Assembly (NCBI RefSeq): GCF_002093665.1
Contig: NZ_MRWE01000032.1
Span: 1 to 62,241 of the forward strand
Reading direction: 5' to 3'
Source: Rouxiella badensis
GTDB lineage: Bacteria; Pseudomonadota; Gammaproteobacteria; Enterobacterales; Enterobacteriaceae
Length of the DNA: 62,241 nt
Numbering within the stretch: position 1 is the stretch's first letter; the number at the start of each line of letters is the position of its first letter. This document shows, piece by piece, positions 1 through 9,987 of this stretch. Under the pieces are notes generated by a model that was given only the letters and a program-made list of their open reading frames with translations, did no database searches and had not been told where the DNA came from. The position numbers were made by a program, and so were the translations under genes.

Positions 1-75
<75 letters not shown>

Positions 76-223
76 TTTAATCAGAACTTACTGATTTTTT
101 TAACTTATCTTCTGGCTAATTGCTTGCTGCCTTCCGATGCGTTGCATTCTACTTACCTGACGCGGTGAGTCAATAAAATTATCGACTCATCGTGATTGAT
201 TGCCGTTTTTTAAATCACTTCGA

Positions 224-772
224 TCAAGGTTCCAGCAAATCATTACGTGCGGCGAACAAATACTGGAACATCGACCAGAAAGTCAGCACTGCCGCGATGT
301 ATAAGGCAACCACGCCAACGCCCACGGCGATATCGTTTGGACGCCACAGCAGCGCCACCAGCGAAAGCATCTGCGCCATGGTTTTCACTTTACCAATCCA
401 TGAAACGGCCACGCTGCTGCGTTTACCAATCTCGGCCATCCACTCTCTCAGCGCAGAAATGATAATTTCGCGAGCAATCATAGTCGCCGCAGGCAAGGTT
501 ATCCACCAAGCGTGGAAATATTCGGCCACCAGAACCAGCGCAATCGCAACCAGTACCTTGTCAGCGACCGGGTCGAGAAAAGCGCCGAAACGTGTGGTTT
601 GCTTCCAGCGGCGGGCAAGATACCCGTCAAACCAGTCGGTGATGGCGGCGAGAACGAAAATCAGGGCACAGGCTGCCGGAGCCCAGACGTAAGGCAGATA
701 AAAAGCCAATACGAAGAACGGGATCATGGCAACGCGAAACAGGGTAAGGCACGTCGGTATATTAAATTGCAT
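224..772 (-). CDS. pgsA: CDP-diacylglycerol--glycerol-3-phosphate 3-phosphatidyltransferase
   Basis: Inner-membrane enzyme that makes phosphatidylglycerol phosphate from CDP-diacylglycerol and glycerol-3-phosphate, the committed step toward phosphatidylglycerol and cardiolipin. The 182-residue product carries the full CDP-alcohol phosphotransferase signature: D46, D49, G50, A53, R54, G63, D67 and D71 are spaced exactly as the family motif requires. Several hydrophobic membrane segments surround it. Length matches the E. coli protein. It lies 57 bp downstream of uvrC on the same strand, as in E. coli, so it is probably co-transcribed with uvrY-uvrC. Confidence 0.97.
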   Translation of the reverse strand: MQFNIPTCLTLFRVAMIPFFVLAFYLPYVWAPAACALIFVLAAITDWFDGYLARRWKQTTRFGAFLDPVADKVLVAIALVLVAEYFHAWWITLPAATMIAREIIISALREWMAEIGKRSSVAVSWIGKVKTMAQMLSLVALLWRPNDIAVGVGVVALYIAAVLTFWSMFQYLFAARNDLLEP

Positions 773-829
773 GTGCGTAGGTAACTATCTGTCCGATGTA
801 GATATTATGAGTATGTTGCTACAATGACC

Positions 830-2665
830 CTAGTGTTTCAACGCATTATGGATTTTTTCTGCCAATGCGTGTGAAATACCCGGCACTTTTGCAATTTCCT
901 CTGCGCTGGCATTCAACAACGGCTGAATGCCTCCCATATACTTCAGTAGAACCTGGCGACGTTTCGGACCGACGCCCTCTATCTCTTCAAGTGCGCTGGT
1001 ATTTCTGACCTTGGCACGCTTCTGACGGTGACCGGTAATGGCATGATTGTGCGAATCGTCGCGAATATGCTGTATCACGTGAAGTGCAGGCGAGTCCGAA
1101 GGCAACGCAATCCCCTCTCCTTCCGCCTTGAAGAACAAAGTTTCCAGTCCGGCTTTACGATCTGCGCCTTTGGCAATACCAATCAGCAGCGGTTTTGATT
1201 TGTCCCAGGTAACATCGAGCTCCTTGAACACGTCTAACGCCATACCGAGCTGCCCTTTCCCGCCGTCGATAAAGATGACGTCAGGAATTTTTGCCTCTTC
1301 TATAGACTTGCCATAACGCCGATTAAGTACCTGAGTCATCGCCGCATAGTCATCGCCCGGGGTGATCCCAGTGATATTATAGCGGCGATATTCAGCGCGC
1401 ACCGGACCGTTGGCATCAAATACCACACAGGAAGCGACCGTTTGCTCCCCCATGGTGTGACTGATGTCAAAACACTCCATTCGATTAATCTCGGAGAGAT
1501 TGAGCGTCTTGGCTAATTCTGCCAATCGCTGGTGAATGGTCGAGCGTTCAGACAGACGCGTCGTCAGCGCCGTGGTGGCGTTAGTGCGGGCAAGTTTCAG
1601 GTAGCGAGCGCGATCCCCACGTGGCTTGCTCTGAATATAAACCTTACGCCCCGCCATCTCGCTCAGCGATTCGGCCAGCAGGTCTTTTTCAGGCAGGCTG
1701 AAGTCGAGCAGTATCTCGCCCGGCAACGTACGCGCCTGGCTTCCCTGCAAGTAGAACTGTCCTACGAAGGTTTGTACCACCTCGGACATCTCGGTGCCGC
1801 CCGGCACTTTAGGATAATAGCTGCGGCTGCCCAACACTTTGCCCTGGCGAATAAACAGTACGTGCAAACAGGCCATGCCGGATTCGAAGGCCACGCCGAT
1901 AACGTCAAGATCTTCACTGTTACCGCTCACGAACTGGCGCTCGGTCACGCGGCGCACGGCCTGGATCTGGTCGCGATAGCGCCCTGCGTCTTCAAAACGA
2001 AGGTCTTTACTTGCCGCTTCCATTCGCTCAATCAGCTGCGTTACCACCTGCTGGTCCTTCCCTTCGAGAAACAGTCGCACATAGTCAACCTGCTGCTTAT
2101 ATTCCTCTTCACTCACCAGGCCGCTCACGCAAGGCCCGAGACAGCGGCCAATCTGGTATTGCAGGCAGGGACGCGAACGGTTGCGATAAACGCTGTTTTC
2201 GCATTGGCGGATAGGGAACAGCTTTTGCAGCAGCGCCAGCGTTTCTCGAACCGCATAGGAATTGGGGAAAGGACCGAAATACTCGCCCTTGGCATGTTTT
2301 GCGCCACGGTGAATAGTCAGTCGGGGATGATTATCGGCACTTAAAAAGATCAGCGGGTACGATTTGTCGTCGCGCAGCAGCACGTTGTACCGCGGCTGAT
2401 ACAGCTTGATATAGTTATGTTCAAGCAGCAGCGCTTCGGTTTCGGTATGCGTGACCGTGACATCGATTTGATCGATATTCTTGACCAGAGTCTCCGTCTT
2501 GCGACTCGAGACCTGGACACGAAAATAACTGGAAAGCCGTTTTTTGAGATCTTTGGCTTTACCGACGTAAATCACCGTCCCGGACGCGTCGTACATTCTG
2601 TAGACGCCGGGTTGGCTGGTGACCGTTTTTAAGAAGGCCTGTGGGTCAAAACGCTCATTACTCAC
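830..2665 (-). CDS. uvrC: UvrABC system protein C (excinuclease subunit)
   Basis: Makes both incisions around bulky DNA lesions after UvrAB recognition. The 611-residue product has an N-terminal GIY-YIG nuclease domain (VYRMYDASG then [12 protein letters not shown]), a UVR motif around residues 205-240 that contacts UvrB, an RNase H-like nuclease core (the FIDGGKGQ stretch), and a C-terminal helix-hairpin-helix pair ([12 protein letters not shown] and [11 protein letters not shown]). The start is GTG at 2665-2663, giving [15 protein letters not shown], close to the E. coli N-terminus. The first 8 bp overlap the end of uvrY, so the two are translationally linked. Confidence 0.97.
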   Translation of the reverse strand: MSNERFDPQAFLKTVTSQPGVYRMYDASGTVIYVGKAKDLKKRLSSYFRVQVSSRKTETLVKNIDQIDVTVTHTETEALLLEHNYIKLYQPRYNVLLRDDKSYPLIFLSADNHPRLTIHRGAKHAKGEYFGPFPNSYAVRETLALLQKLFPIRQCENSVYRNRSRPCLQYQIGRCLGPCVSGLVSEEEYKQQVDYVRLFLEGKDQQVVTQLIERMEAASKDLRFEDAGRYRDQIQAVRRVTERQFVSGNSEDLDVIGVAFESGMACLHVLFIRQGKVLGSRSYYPKVPGGTEMSEVVQTFVGQFYLQGSQARTLPGEILLDFSLPEKDLLAESLSEMAGRKVYIQSKPRGDRARYLKLARTNATTALTTRLSERSTIHQRLAELAKTLNLSEINRMECFDISHTMGEQTVASCVVFDANGPVRAEYRRYNITGITPGDDYAAMTQVLNRRYGKSIEEAKIPDVIFIDGGKGQLGMALDVFKELDVTWDKSKPLLIGIAKGADRKAGLETLFFKAEGEGIALPSDSPALHVIQHIRDDSHNHAITGHRQKRAKVRNTSALEEIEGVGPKRRQVLLKYMGGIQPLLNASAEEIAKVPGISHALAEKIHNALKH

Positions 2666-3314
2666 TACCAGATAACGTCTCCGAGTTGAAAAGACCGTGG
2701 CGGATTGCCAGATGGGTCAATTCTACATCACCGTTGATATTTAGTTTACTAAACATTCTATAACGATAACTGTTGACTGTCTTGGGGCTAAGATTGAGCT
2801 GCTCGGAAATTTCGTTCACCTTTTGCCCTTTGGTGATCATCATCATTATCTGAAGCTCACGTTCGGACAGCGTATCAAACGGCGTTTCTGACTGTGGCTC
2901 AAGCTGGCTTAGCGCCATTTGCTGAGCAATATCGGAGGCAATATAGCGCTGGCCAGAATCGACCAGGCGAATCGCGTTGACCACTTCCTGTGGTGCGGCC
3001 CCTTTACTGAGATAACCCGAAGCACCTGCCTGCATCACTTTGGCAGGTAAAGGGTTTTCAGTATAAATAGTCAGCATGATTATCTTGATATCGGGGCAAA
3101 AGCGCACAATCTTCTTCGTGGCTTCAAGGCCGCCAATACCCGGCATGCTCATATCCATCAAGACAATATCGACATGGTTACTGCGACACCATTTTACGGC
3201 ATCTTCACCACACTGCATCTCATCAACAACTTTGATGCCTTTGATATCCTCAAGAATGCGTCGAATCCCTGCGCGCACCAGTTCGTGGTCATCTACAAGA
3301 AGAACGCTAATCAA
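2658..3314 (-). CDS. uvrY: Response regulator UvrY (BarA/UvrY system)
   Basis: NarL/FixJ-type response regulator; in enterobacteria it is phosphorylated by BarA and activates the csrB and csrC small RNAs, so it controls carbon flow and motility. The receiver domain has D8, D9 and the phospho-acceptor D54 (VLMDMSMPG), and the LuxR-type helix-turn-helix lies near the C-terminus ([25 protein letters not shown]). I place the start at a TTG (3314-3312) preceded by GGAG. This gives 218 residues beginning [16 protein letters not shown], the same length as in E. coli. A longer frame upstream adds about ten unconserved residues. Confidence 0.95.
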   Translation of the reverse strand: MISVLLVDDHELVRAGIRRILEDIKGIKVVDEMQCGEDAVKWCRSNHVDIVLMDMSMPGIGGLEATKKIVRFCPDIKIIMLTIYTENPLPAKVMQAGASGYLSKGAAPQEVVNAIRLVDSGQRYIASDIAQQMALSQLEPQSETPFDTLSERELQIMMMITKGQKVNEISEQLNLSPKTVNSYRYRMFSKLNINGDVELTHLAIRHGLFNSETLSGSE

Positions 3315-4113
3315 AGAGAATTCTCCAAAAATAAAGGGCGTCACACGGTCGTATTTTTCATTCGTTTGCTCAGCGGCATCGAGTTTTCATGTAAACAATC
3401 TGCAAAAACTGCAAAAGGCACAGAACAATACATAAGCAAAAAAAGAGTCTACAGCGTCAGGTCGAACGCGTACCAGGTAAAACCTGAAAGCAAAAACATG
3501 ACTGCGGAAATAAAAAAATAAATTTAAGCTAATTAAATTAACCGGCATATTTTACTGCATCCGAGGGAAATTAACCAAGCATTCATTGCAAAATCTTATC
3601 GTTTAAAAATGTAAAACTTAAATTCCATTCAGGAATCGATTACAGCGCAAGCACACAACAAAAGACTTTAAAATCATACAATAGCGTGTTTTACAACCCC
3701 TAATATCGAGTGCCTATCTACGATAAATATGACTTAGATCAACGATTATTTATTAACGAACAAAATAACAGCAGCCTAACCAAGGGATATATTGCTGATT
3801 TCAACGCGGATTATTTTCTTCTGCTAGTTCAGTTAACGGTTTTTAATATGAAAAAAGCGCCGGTTGTACCTGAACTATTCTCAACACCTGCTTAAGTTTA
3901 GTATCCTTGACGAAGATGATTATTTTTTTACAAAGATTATAAAAAAATTAATCGGCTCGAGCGGGACTTCCGCTACAGCCTGCTCCCAGCCTGACTGAGG
4001 ACTGTGCTAGTATGGCGCCACCATTTTTAGCCGCCTCTGCACGCAGAGACGGTAAAGCTATTGAACACGTCATCCAGCGGCCCGGTGAGGCCACTGGTTT
4101 TTAAGGAGATATT
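3315..4113. other. Long AT-rich intergenic region between uvrY and yecF
   Basis: About 800 bp with no convincing gene. A 61-codon open stretch at 3710-3895 has no good ribosome binding site or recognisable product. In E. coli sdiA lies near uvrY and yecF; no LuxR-type sdiA is present in this gap. An FNR-like half-palindrome (ATGAC, TTAG, ATCAA) sits at 3729-3742. The right end holds the probable yecF promoter. Confidence 0.6.
4005..4013 (+). promoter_or_regulatory. Candidate extended -10 promoter for yecF
   Basis: TGCTAGTAT fits an extended -10 element (TGn followed by TAGTAT). No clear -35 is visible at 17 bp. Transcription would start near 4020, leaving a leader of about 95 nt before yecF. 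Confidence 0.35.
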
Positions 4114-4338
4114 ATGAGCGCATGTGATTTTACTACCCAGGCCAACGTTGAAACACTGGCAACCGAAGTTGCCTGTCTGAAAGCGACCCTGACACTCATG
4201 CTCAAGGCCATCGGCCAGGCTGATGCCGGCAAAGTCGTGCTTAATCTGGAAAAATTCATCTCCCAGATCGAAGATCCCCAGCAGGCTCAAATCTTCAACG
4301 CCACGCTACAGCAGATCAAAACAGGCTATCGCCAATAA
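4114..4338 (+). CDS. yecF: YecF, DUF2594 family protein
   Basis: Small conserved enterobacterial protein of unknown function. At 74 residues it has the same length as E. coli YecF and shares its core (CLKATLTLMLKAIGQADAGK) and its C-terminus ending in YRQ. It looks like a helical cytoplasmic protein without a signal or membrane segment. A strong AAGGAGAT ribosome binding site precedes the ATG. The gene is divergent from uvrY, and a Rho-independent terminator follows 32 bp after the stop. Confidence 0.9.
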   Translation: MSACDFTTQANVETLATEVACLKATLTLMLKAIGQADAGKVVLNLEKFISQIEDPQQAQIFNATLQQIKTGYRQ

Positions 4339-4369
4339 GTCTGACATAACCAGACGATGCCTTTTCGAA

Positions 4370-4396
4370 AGAGAGCCCGCGCGGCTCTCTTTTTTT
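4370..4396 (+). terminator. Rho-independent terminator after yecF
   Basis: Stem AGAGAGCC / GGCTCTCT with loop CGCGC, followed directly by a run of T. Confidence 0.9.
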
Positions 4397-4520
4397 ACAC
4401 AGTGGCCCAACTCAGCGCCCTCCTGGCCTACCTCGCGACAGGGTAAAATCTGCTAAAATGAATCACCGTGGCCTTTAAAAGGATTGGCTCTCTCGAGTAA
4501 ACAATCTGGAGTAAAAGAAA

Positions 4521-4691
4521 ATGAGCGACAAAGATAGCGAAAGCAAAACCAAAGCAGACGATGTTCACGTAAGCGACGGGCTGGCGAAGCTGCATGAGGT
4601 CGCCGAGCAGTTGACCGAGGAAGAGCTCCATCAGCTTGCCGAAGAAGCGAAACAGGCTGCTGAAAAAGCCAAAAAGAATCCTCACGCCTGA
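4521..4691 (+). CDS. Small charged hypothetical protein (56 aa)
   Basis: Reading frame starting ATGAGCGACAAAGAT and ending ...AAGAATCCTCACGCCTGA. It encodes 56 residues beginning MSDKDSESKTKADD and ending AEKAKKNPHA, rich in Glu, Lys and Ala. The middle (GLAKLHEVAEQLTEEELHQL) looks strongly helical. A GGAG about 12 bp upstream is a weak-to-moderate ribosome binding site. It stands between the yecF terminator and the AraC gene, separated from the latter by 45 bp, so the two may share a transcript. I do not recognise a family; function unknown. The regular codon usage and helical heptad-like pattern favour a real gene. Confidence 0.6.
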   Translation: MSDKDSESKTKADDVHVSDGLAKLHEVAEQLTEEELHQLAEEAKQAAEKAKKNPHA

Positions 4692-4736
4692 GGGTGTTAA
4701 TTTCATTACCGTCATTTTTCGGAAGTTAGCTTCACC

Positions 4737-5519
4737 ATGCATGAGAATTTTTTAGCTGAAAACCAATCGCTTGCCGCTGTGGCAGTCGATTACCAACACG
4801 GCGATTGCGAACCCTCCCACCGTCACGGCTGTTCACAGCTTATTCATGCAGTTACCGGGGTAGTACAGGTATCGACTCATCACGGCGTGTGGATGGTCCC
4901 GCCCGGGCGCGGTGTCTGGCTCCCCGCCAACGTCACCCACAGTCTGCGCTTTATCGGTGCTGTTCAGGCGCGGACGCTGTTTGTTGACTCTCTCGCCCGT
5001 GCGGATCTGCCTGCACAGTGCCAGGTGGTGCAGATTTCTCCCCTGCTGCGAGAACTGATCCTCGCCTCCTTCAGCGTGCCGGTCGACTATGCGCCCGGCG
5101 GACGCGACGAGCGCATCATTGAGTTGATTCTTGATGAACTGCGGCTGTTACCGATTCTTCCCCTTCACCTCCCGGAACCTACCGACCCGCAACTGCTGAC
5201 GCTTTGCCAGCAGATCCGTGATGATTTGTCGGCGGCGTGGGAGCTTGAAGAAATAGCCAACCGTCTGGCGATCAGCGGCAGAACGCTTTCGCGACGTTTT
5301 CAGCGGGAGACGGGGTTAAGGTTTAGTGACTGGGTTCGCAGGGCAAAGATTCTTTCGGCGATGAATGCGCTGGCGCTGGGGCAATCGGTGCTGGATGTGG
5401 CGCTGGAGCTGGGTTATGACAGTCCCAGCGCCTTCAGCGCCATGTTTCGCAGAACGCTGGGCGTGCCGCCGAGCGAGTACTTCAATCCTGCGGCCCGAGC
5501 CGCAGAAACCGTGGGTTAG
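4737..5519 (+). CDS. AraC-family transcriptional regulator with N-terminal cupin
   Basis: A 260-residue regulator. The N-terminal cupin (residues about 15-95) has the HRHGCSQL ... MVPPGRGVWLP ... VTHSL pattern of ligand-sensing AraC proteins of the NimR/YeaM type. The C-terminal third holds two helix-turn-helix motifs (EEIANRLAISGRTLSRRFQRE and VLDVALELGYDSPSAFSAMF) and ends with the typical LGVPPSEYF. The ligand and targets are unknown; proteins of this architecture usually control a neighbouring transporter or enzyme gene. No exporter lies beside it. It ends immediately against the stop of the leuA-like gene, which runs the opposite way. What to call it beyond family level is uncertain. Confidence 0.88.
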   Translation: MHENFLAENQSLAAVAVDYQHGDCEPSHRHGCSQLIHAVTGVVQVSTHHGVWMVPPGRGVWLPANVTHSLRFIGAVQARTLFVDSLARADLPAQCQVVQISPLLRELILASFSVPVDYAPGGRDERIIELILDELRLLPILPLHLPEPTDPQLLTLCQQIRDDLSAAWELEEIANRLAISGRTLSRRFQRETGLRFSDWVRRAKILSAMNALALGQSVLDVALELGYDSPSAFSAMFRRTLGVPPSEYFNPAARAAETVG

Positions 5520-7187
5520 TTAACGCAGCAGCTGTGCGCTGGCGTTAAACAGAGCCTGCAGCGAGGCGCTGGAAACGTCGCTGTCGATGCCCACGCCGTA
5601 AACTCTTTCTCCCTGCGGACGCTGGCAGCTGACATAGGCAACCGCACGGCTGTGGCTCTGATGACCCAGCGTGTGCTCATCATAATCACCAATTTCCAGC
5701 ATCAGGTCGAAGGAGCGATGCAGAGCATCTACCGCCGATGAGAGCAGGCCGTTACCGCTGCCGCTCAGCGTAATCTCTTTGCCCTGATGATTCACCTTGG
5801 CGCTGAAATGACGCAGATTGTTCTCGTCGCTGCGAATATCGTAGCTCAGCAGCTTCATCACCGGCTGGTCCACCAGACCATAGCGCTGGCGGAACAGACG
5901 CCATACGTCGCTGGTGCTCATCTCTTTACCGCTGGTGTCAGTCTCTTTCTGCACCGCTTTACTGAATTCAATCTGCAATCCACGCGGCAGTTTCAGCCCA
6001 TGATTCTGCTCGAGCAGCCACGCCGCACCGCTCTTGCCGGACTGGCTGTTAACGCGGATAACCGCCTCATAGCTACAGCCCACGTCGGCAGGGTCCAGCG
6101 GCAGATAAGGCACATTCCAGATATTGCTTTCACGCTGCTTCTGCGCGGCAAAACCTTTCTTGATGGCGTCCTGATGCGAACCAGAGAAAGCGGTAAATAC
6201 CAGCTCACCGGCGTAAGGGTGTCGCGGATGGACCGGCAGCTGGTTGCACTGCTCAACGATTTCGACAATGCCCTTCAGGTCGCTGAAGTCCAGACCCGGC
6301 GAAATACCCTGGGTATAGAAGTTCAACGCCATGGTCACCAGATCCACGTTACCGGTGCGCTCACCGTTGCCGAACAGGCAGCCTTCAACGCGGTCGGCAC
6401 CGGCCATCAGTGCAAGCTCGGCGCTGGCAACGCCAGTTCCGCGGTCGTTGTGCGGATGAACGCTGATGGAAACCCGATCGCGACGGCTGAAGTGACGGCA
6501 GAACCATTCAATCTGGTCGGCGTAAACGTTCGGGCTGCTGACCTCAACGGTGGCCGGCAGATTGAGGATCATCGGGCGCTCGGCGCAGGGCTCCCACACG
6601 GCAGCCACCGCTTCACAGACTTCCAGAGAAAACTCCAGTTCGGTGAAGCAGAAAGTTTCCGGCGAGTATTCGAAGGTCCATTGGGTTTGCGGGTATTTTT
6701 CGCACAGCTGACGAATCTGTTTGGCACCGCGCACGGCCAAATCCAGCGTGGCGGCTTTATCCATGTTGAACACCACCTCGCGAAATATCGGCGACGTCGC
6801 GTTATACAAGTGCACGATAGCGCGCGGTGCGTCGATAAGCGCTTCAAACGTGCGCTCAATCAGGTCGCTGCGAGACTGGGTCAATACCTGAATCCAGACG
6901 TCTTCTGGGATGGCCTTGTCGTTAATCAAGCCACGAACGAAGTCAAAATCGGTCTGAGAGGCAGAAGGAAACGCCACTTCAATCTGTTTGAAGCCACAGC
7001 GCAGCAGCATGTCGAAGAACATACGCTTACGCTGATTATCCATTGGCTCCGCTAGCGACTGGTTACCGTCTCGTAAATCGCTTGAGCACCACTGCGGCAC
7101 CTTATCAAGGGTCTTACTCGGCCACTGACGGTCCGGTAAGTTTACCGTTGGGAAAGCAACATACTTCTTCGACGGGTCGGCTAACAT
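5520..7187 (-). CDS. leuA: 2-isopropylmalate synthase, long (type 2) class
   Basis: Condenses acetyl-CoA with 2-oxoisovalerate, the first committed step to leucine. The product is 555 residues if the start is the ATG at 7187-7185 (after GGAGAAAAACT); a frame extending to 7217 lacks support. The HMGL-like TIM-barrel has the metal-binding SSDLRDGNQ motif (D37, R39, D40) and [11 protein letters not shown] (H244, H246, N247). A C-terminal LeuA dimerisation/regulatory domain follows (about 430-555). The sequence resembles the yeast/actinobacterial type 2 enzymes rather than the 523-residue LeuA of the E. coli leu operon. It is alone here, without leuBCD, so it may be a second isozyme or serve a related 2-oxoacid chain extension. 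Confidence 0.9.
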   Translation of the reverse strand: MLADPSKKYVAFPTVNLPDRQWPSKTLDKVPQWCSSDLRDGNQSLAEPMDNQRKRMFFDMLLRCGFKQIEVAFPSASQTDFDFVRGLINDKAIPEDVWIQVLTQSRSDLIERTFEALIDAPRAIVHLYNATSPIFREVVFNMDKAATLDLAVRGAKQIRQLCEKYPQTQWTFEYSPETFCFTELEFSLEVCEAVAAVWEPCAERPMILNLPATVEVSSPNVYADQIEWFCRHFSRRDRVSISVHPHNDRGTGVASAELALMAGADRVEGCLFGNGERTGNVDLVTMALNFYTQGISPGLDFSDLKGIVEIVEQCNQLPVHPRHPYAGELVFTAFSGSHQDAIKKGFAAQKQRESNIWNVPYLPLDPADVGCSYEAVIRVNSQSGKSGAAWLLEQNHGLKLPRGLQIEFSKAVQKETDTSGKEMSTSDVWRLFRQRYGLVDQPVMKLLSYDIRSDENNLRHFSAKVNHQGKEITLSGSGNGLLSSAVDALHRSFDLMLEIGDYDEHTLGHQSHSRAVAYVSCQRPQGERVYGVGIDSDVSSASLQALFNASAQLLR

Positions 7188-7529
7188 AGTTTTTCTCCAT
7201 TCTTGCGTGCGGACCAAATTCCGCTACCTGAAACAAGTATGGCGTAATGTGCCGATTGCTGCGCCTCGTTAAACGACATTCACCCTCGCATAACGGACAA
7301 AACGACTTCAGGAAGAGGACGAAACGAGCAGTTGCTCAAAGAGTGTAAAAATAACAGTACATTCGCTATTAGATTCTGCAACGCCATAGCTATAATGAGC
7401 CGGAATTTAACATTATTATGGCAGATCTGCCTGACTGTCCTTCATCCTCAAGCAGCAGATCCCGCTATAAAAGCTGAGAAAAGAGCCAGATAGAGCCCTT
7501 ATTCCATACATGACAGGAAGAAATAACCT
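7188..7529. promoter_or_regulatory. Divergent control region of leuA-like gene and cycA
   Basis: About 340 bp with no gene. On the plus strand TTAGAT (7369-7374), a 16-bp spacer and a perfect TATAAT (7391-7396) form a likely cycA promoter, giving a leader of about 130 nt. No leucine-rich leader peptide or attenuator was seen upstream of the leuA-like gene on the minus strand. Confidence 0.5.
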
Positions 7530-8936
7530 ATGCAACACGATACAGAAGTCATCAGTCAATCTGGGGACGAGACTCCGGAGCACCTGCGCAGAAATCTCAC
7601 CAACCGCCATATCCAGCTGATCGCCATCGGTGGTGCCATCGGAACGGGCCTGTTTATGGGTTCGGGAAAAACCATCAGTCTGGCGGGTCCGTCGATTATT
7701 TTCGTTTATATGATCATCGGCTTCATGCTGTTCTTCGTGATGCGTGCGATGGGCGAGCTGCTGCTGTCCAATCTCGAATATAAATCTTTCAGCGATTTTG
7801 CCGCCGACCTGCTGGGTCCGTGGGCCGGATATTTCACTGGCTGGACCTACTGGTTCTGCTGGGTGGTGACCGGTATCGCCGACGTGGTTGCCGTCACATC
7901 CTATGCCCAATTCTGGTTCCCAGGGCTGTCGCAGTGGGTCGCCTCACTGATTTTCGTGCTGATCCTCTTCGGCCTGAACCTCGCCACGGTCAAAATGTTC
8001 GGTGAAACCGAGTTCTGGTTTGCGATGATCAAAATCGTCGCCATTGTCGGGTTGATTATCGCTGGCTTGGTCATGGTGCTAATGCACTACAAAACACCCA
8101 CCGGCTCCGTCGCGGCGTTTAGCAATCTGTGGGACAACGGCGGACTCTTCCCGAAAGGCATCAGCGGTTTCTTTGCGGGCTTCCAGATTGCCATCTTTGC
8201 CTTTGTCGGCATCGAGTTAGTCGGTACTACGGCGGCGGAAACCAAAGATCCGAAGAAATCCCTGCCGCGCGCGATTAACGCTATTCCGCTGCGTATCATC
8301 ATGTTCTACGTCTTCGCGCTGATTGCCATCATGTGCGTCACGCCGTGGAACGCGGTTGCCGCCGACAAGAGCCCGTTCGTTGAACTGTTTGTACTGGCAG
8401 GCCTGCCCGCTGCGGCAAGTATCATCAACTTTGTGGTACTGACCTCGGCGGCGTCTTCCGCCAACAGCGGCATCTTCTCCACCAGCCGGATGCTGTTCGG
8501 CCTGGGGCAGGAAGGGATGGCACCAAAAGCCTTCGGGAAACTGTCTTCCCGCGCAGTGCCGTCCAACGGGCTGATGTTCTCCTGCATCTGTCTACTGGCA
8601 GGCGTGGTGCTGATTTACCTGATCCCGAACGTCATAACAGTGTTTACGCTGGTCACCACCGTATCGGCCATTCTGTTTATGTTCGTGTGGACCATCATCC
8701 TGTGTTCGTATCTGGTCTACCGCCGTAAGCGCCCCCAAATGCATGCTGCTTCTGAGTACAAAATGCCGCTGGGTATTCTGATGTGCTGGGTGGGTATCGC
8801 GTTCTTCGCCTGCGTGCTGGTGCTGCTCACGCTGCAACCTGACACCCGTCAAGCCTTAATGGCAACGCCGCTGTGGTTTGTCATTCTGGGGATAGGCTAC
8901 TGGCTGCGTTCTAAAAAGCGCGCCGCAGTGAAATAA
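7530..8936 (+). CDS. cycA: D-serine/D-alanine/glycine:H+ symporter CycA
   Basis: Inner-membrane amino acid-polyamine-organocation (APC) family permease importing glycine, D-alanine and D-serine. The 468-residue protein begins with a short hydrophilic tail and then the AAT-subfamily signature (NRHIQLIAIGGAIGTGLFMG). About twelve membrane segments follow, with FAFVGIELVGTTAAETKDP in the middle. It aligns with E. coli CycA almost throughout (for example FVMRAMGELLLSNLEYKSF), so the assignment is firm. In E. coli cycA is repressed post-transcriptionally by the GcvB small RNA; the 5' region here was not clear enough to claim that site. A strong terminator follows. Confidence 0.94.
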   Translation: MQHDTEVISQSGDETPEHLRRNLTNRHIQLIAIGGAIGTGLFMGSGKTISLAGPSIIFVYMIIGFMLFFVMRAMGELLLSNLEYKSFSDFAADLLGPWAGYFTGWTYWFCWVVTGIADVVAVTSYAQFWFPGLSQWVASLIFVLILFGLNLATVKMFGETEFWFAMIKIVAIVGLIIAGLVMVLMHYKTPTGSVAAFSNLWDNGGLFPKGISGFFAGFQIAIFAFVGIELVGTTAAETKDPKKSLPRAINAIPLRIIMFYVFALIAIMCVTPWNAVAADKSPFVELFVLAGLPAAASIINFVVLTSAASSANSGIFSTSRMLFGLGQEGMAPKAFGKLSSRAVPSNGLMFSCICLLAGVVLIYLIPNVITVFTLVTTVSAILFMFVWTIILCSYLVYRRKRPQMHAASEYKMPLGILMCWVGIAFFACVLVLLTLQPDTRQALMATPLWFVILGIGYWLRSKKRAAVK

Positions 8937-8956
8937 TGGCCGCCTGAAATCGGCAT

Positions 8957-8991
8957 AAAAAATCCGGTGTATTTTGCGCCGGATTTTTTTT
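8957..8991 (+). terminator. Rho-independent terminator after cycA
   Basis: AATCCGG at 8961-8967 pairs with CCGGATT at 8979-8985, followed by a T run. Confidence 0.88.
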
Positions 8992-9072
8992 ATCTTCGAT
9001 ATTTCATCATTTTAACCCTAAAAAATGCCCATCGGCGTGTCGGTATGGGCATTTCCCGTTGCGGGTCTAACC

Positions 9073-9726
9073 TCAACCCTGCGGTCGAATACCCTGCGTA
9101 ATGATGTGCTGAAGATTAGCCACCGCCTGCTCGAAGAACGCCTCGTCGCCGAGGGTCTGTCCACTGATCGCCTCAATCTGTACGCCGAAGTCGGCATAGT
9201 GCTGAGTGGTGGCCCAGAGGATAAACAGCAAATGAAGCGGCTCGATAGGCGCGATTTGCCCGGCCTGAACCCAGCCACGAATAATGTCAGACTTCTCATC
9301 CACTAACACTTTGAGGTGTGTACTCAGCACCTGCTTGAGTAGCGGCGCCCCTTGCAACATCTCGAGGCAGAACAACCGGGATGCCTGGGGATGGTCTCGC
9401 GAGACGCAGAGTTTAAGATAGATGTACTGTTTTATCGCCTCCATCGGCTGCTGCTCGGGGCTTAGCGCCTTGAGCGGTTCGAGCCAGATGTCCAGCAGAT
9501 CTTTCAGAACGGCGACGTAAAGCTCTTCCTTGGAGGGGAAATAATAAAGCAGGTTGGTCTTGGAGACGTCGGCACGCTCGGCCACTTTGTCGAGGCTGGT
9601 TCCGTGGAGCCCGTATAAAGAAAAGAATTCCAGCGCGGCGGCCATAATGGTGTTTCGCTTTGCCGCGACGGCGCGTGAACGCCGCGTCGGCGCCTTCTTG
9701 CTGCCGGTCAGTCCATCTGCTGCCAA
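9073..9726 (-). CDS. rutR: HTH-type regulator RutR (uracil/thymine sensor)
   Basis: TetR-family repressor that binds uracil and thymine and controls the divergent rut operon and, in E. coli, pyrimidine and purine genes. The 217-residue product has the N-terminal TetR helix-turn-helix (TSLDKVAERADVSKTNLLYYFPSKEEL written in short: ERADVSKTNLLYYFPSKEE) and a ligand domain nearly superimposable on E. coli RutR (VSRDHPQASRLFCLEML, ATTQHYADFGVQIEA). It is divergently placed against rutA with 409 bp between them, and two RutR-like operators lie in that gap. The start codon is the upstream ATG; about five residues longer than E. coli. Confidence 0.94.
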   Translation of the reverse strand: MAADGLTGSKKAPTRRSRAVAAKRNTIMAAALEFFSLYGLHGTSLDKVAERADVSKTNLLYYFPSKEELYVAVLKDLLDIWLEPLKALSPEQQPMEAIKQYIYLKLCVSRDHPQASRLFCLEMLQGAPLLKQVLSTHLKVLVDEKSDIIRGWVQAGQIAPIEPLHLLFILWATTQHYADFGVQIEAISGQTLGDEAFFEQAVANLQHIITQGIRPQG

Positions 9727-9899
9727 TTCTTCACCCTCTCTTCCTGTCAGTCTCGCTTTCGCTCAAGCATAACAAAACTCCCCCACTGCGACTATGCCCG
9801 TGCCTCTCTCCCCCAGGGAGAAATGCTGAAAATTCATTCAAAATTTAACATTTCCGCACCATTTTTGCTCATCCCTGCCTGATTTTCGTGCAGTTATTT

Positions 9900-9915
9900 T
9901 TTACCAAATGGTCCA
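9900..9915. promoter_or_regulatory. RutR-like operator 1
   Basis: TTTACCAAATGGTCCA matches the known RutR consensus TTGACCAnnTGGTCAA in 12 of 14 defined positions. It lies in the rutR-rutA intergenic region, upstream of the sigma-54 promoter. Confidence 0.7.
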
Positions 9916-9918
9916 CTT

Positions 9919-9934
9919 TAGACCATTTGCTCTA
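9919..9934. promoter_or_regulatory. RutR-like operator 2
   Basis: TAGACCATTTGCTCTA matches the RutR consensus in 11 of 14 defined positions, and its centre is 19 bp from operator 1. The inner arms of the two sites also form a perfect 8-bp inverted repeat (AAATGGTC at 9906-9913, GACCATTT at 9921-9928). Confidence 0.55.
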
Positions 9935-9987
9935 CCCTATTTCAAAAAACTTTTTTAAGACATTGATAATAAAGGTGATTTAAAAAC

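Noticed and set aside
3710-3895. 61-codon frame in the uvrY-yecF gap
   Set aside because: No ribosome binding site, no recognisable product and AT-rich composition.
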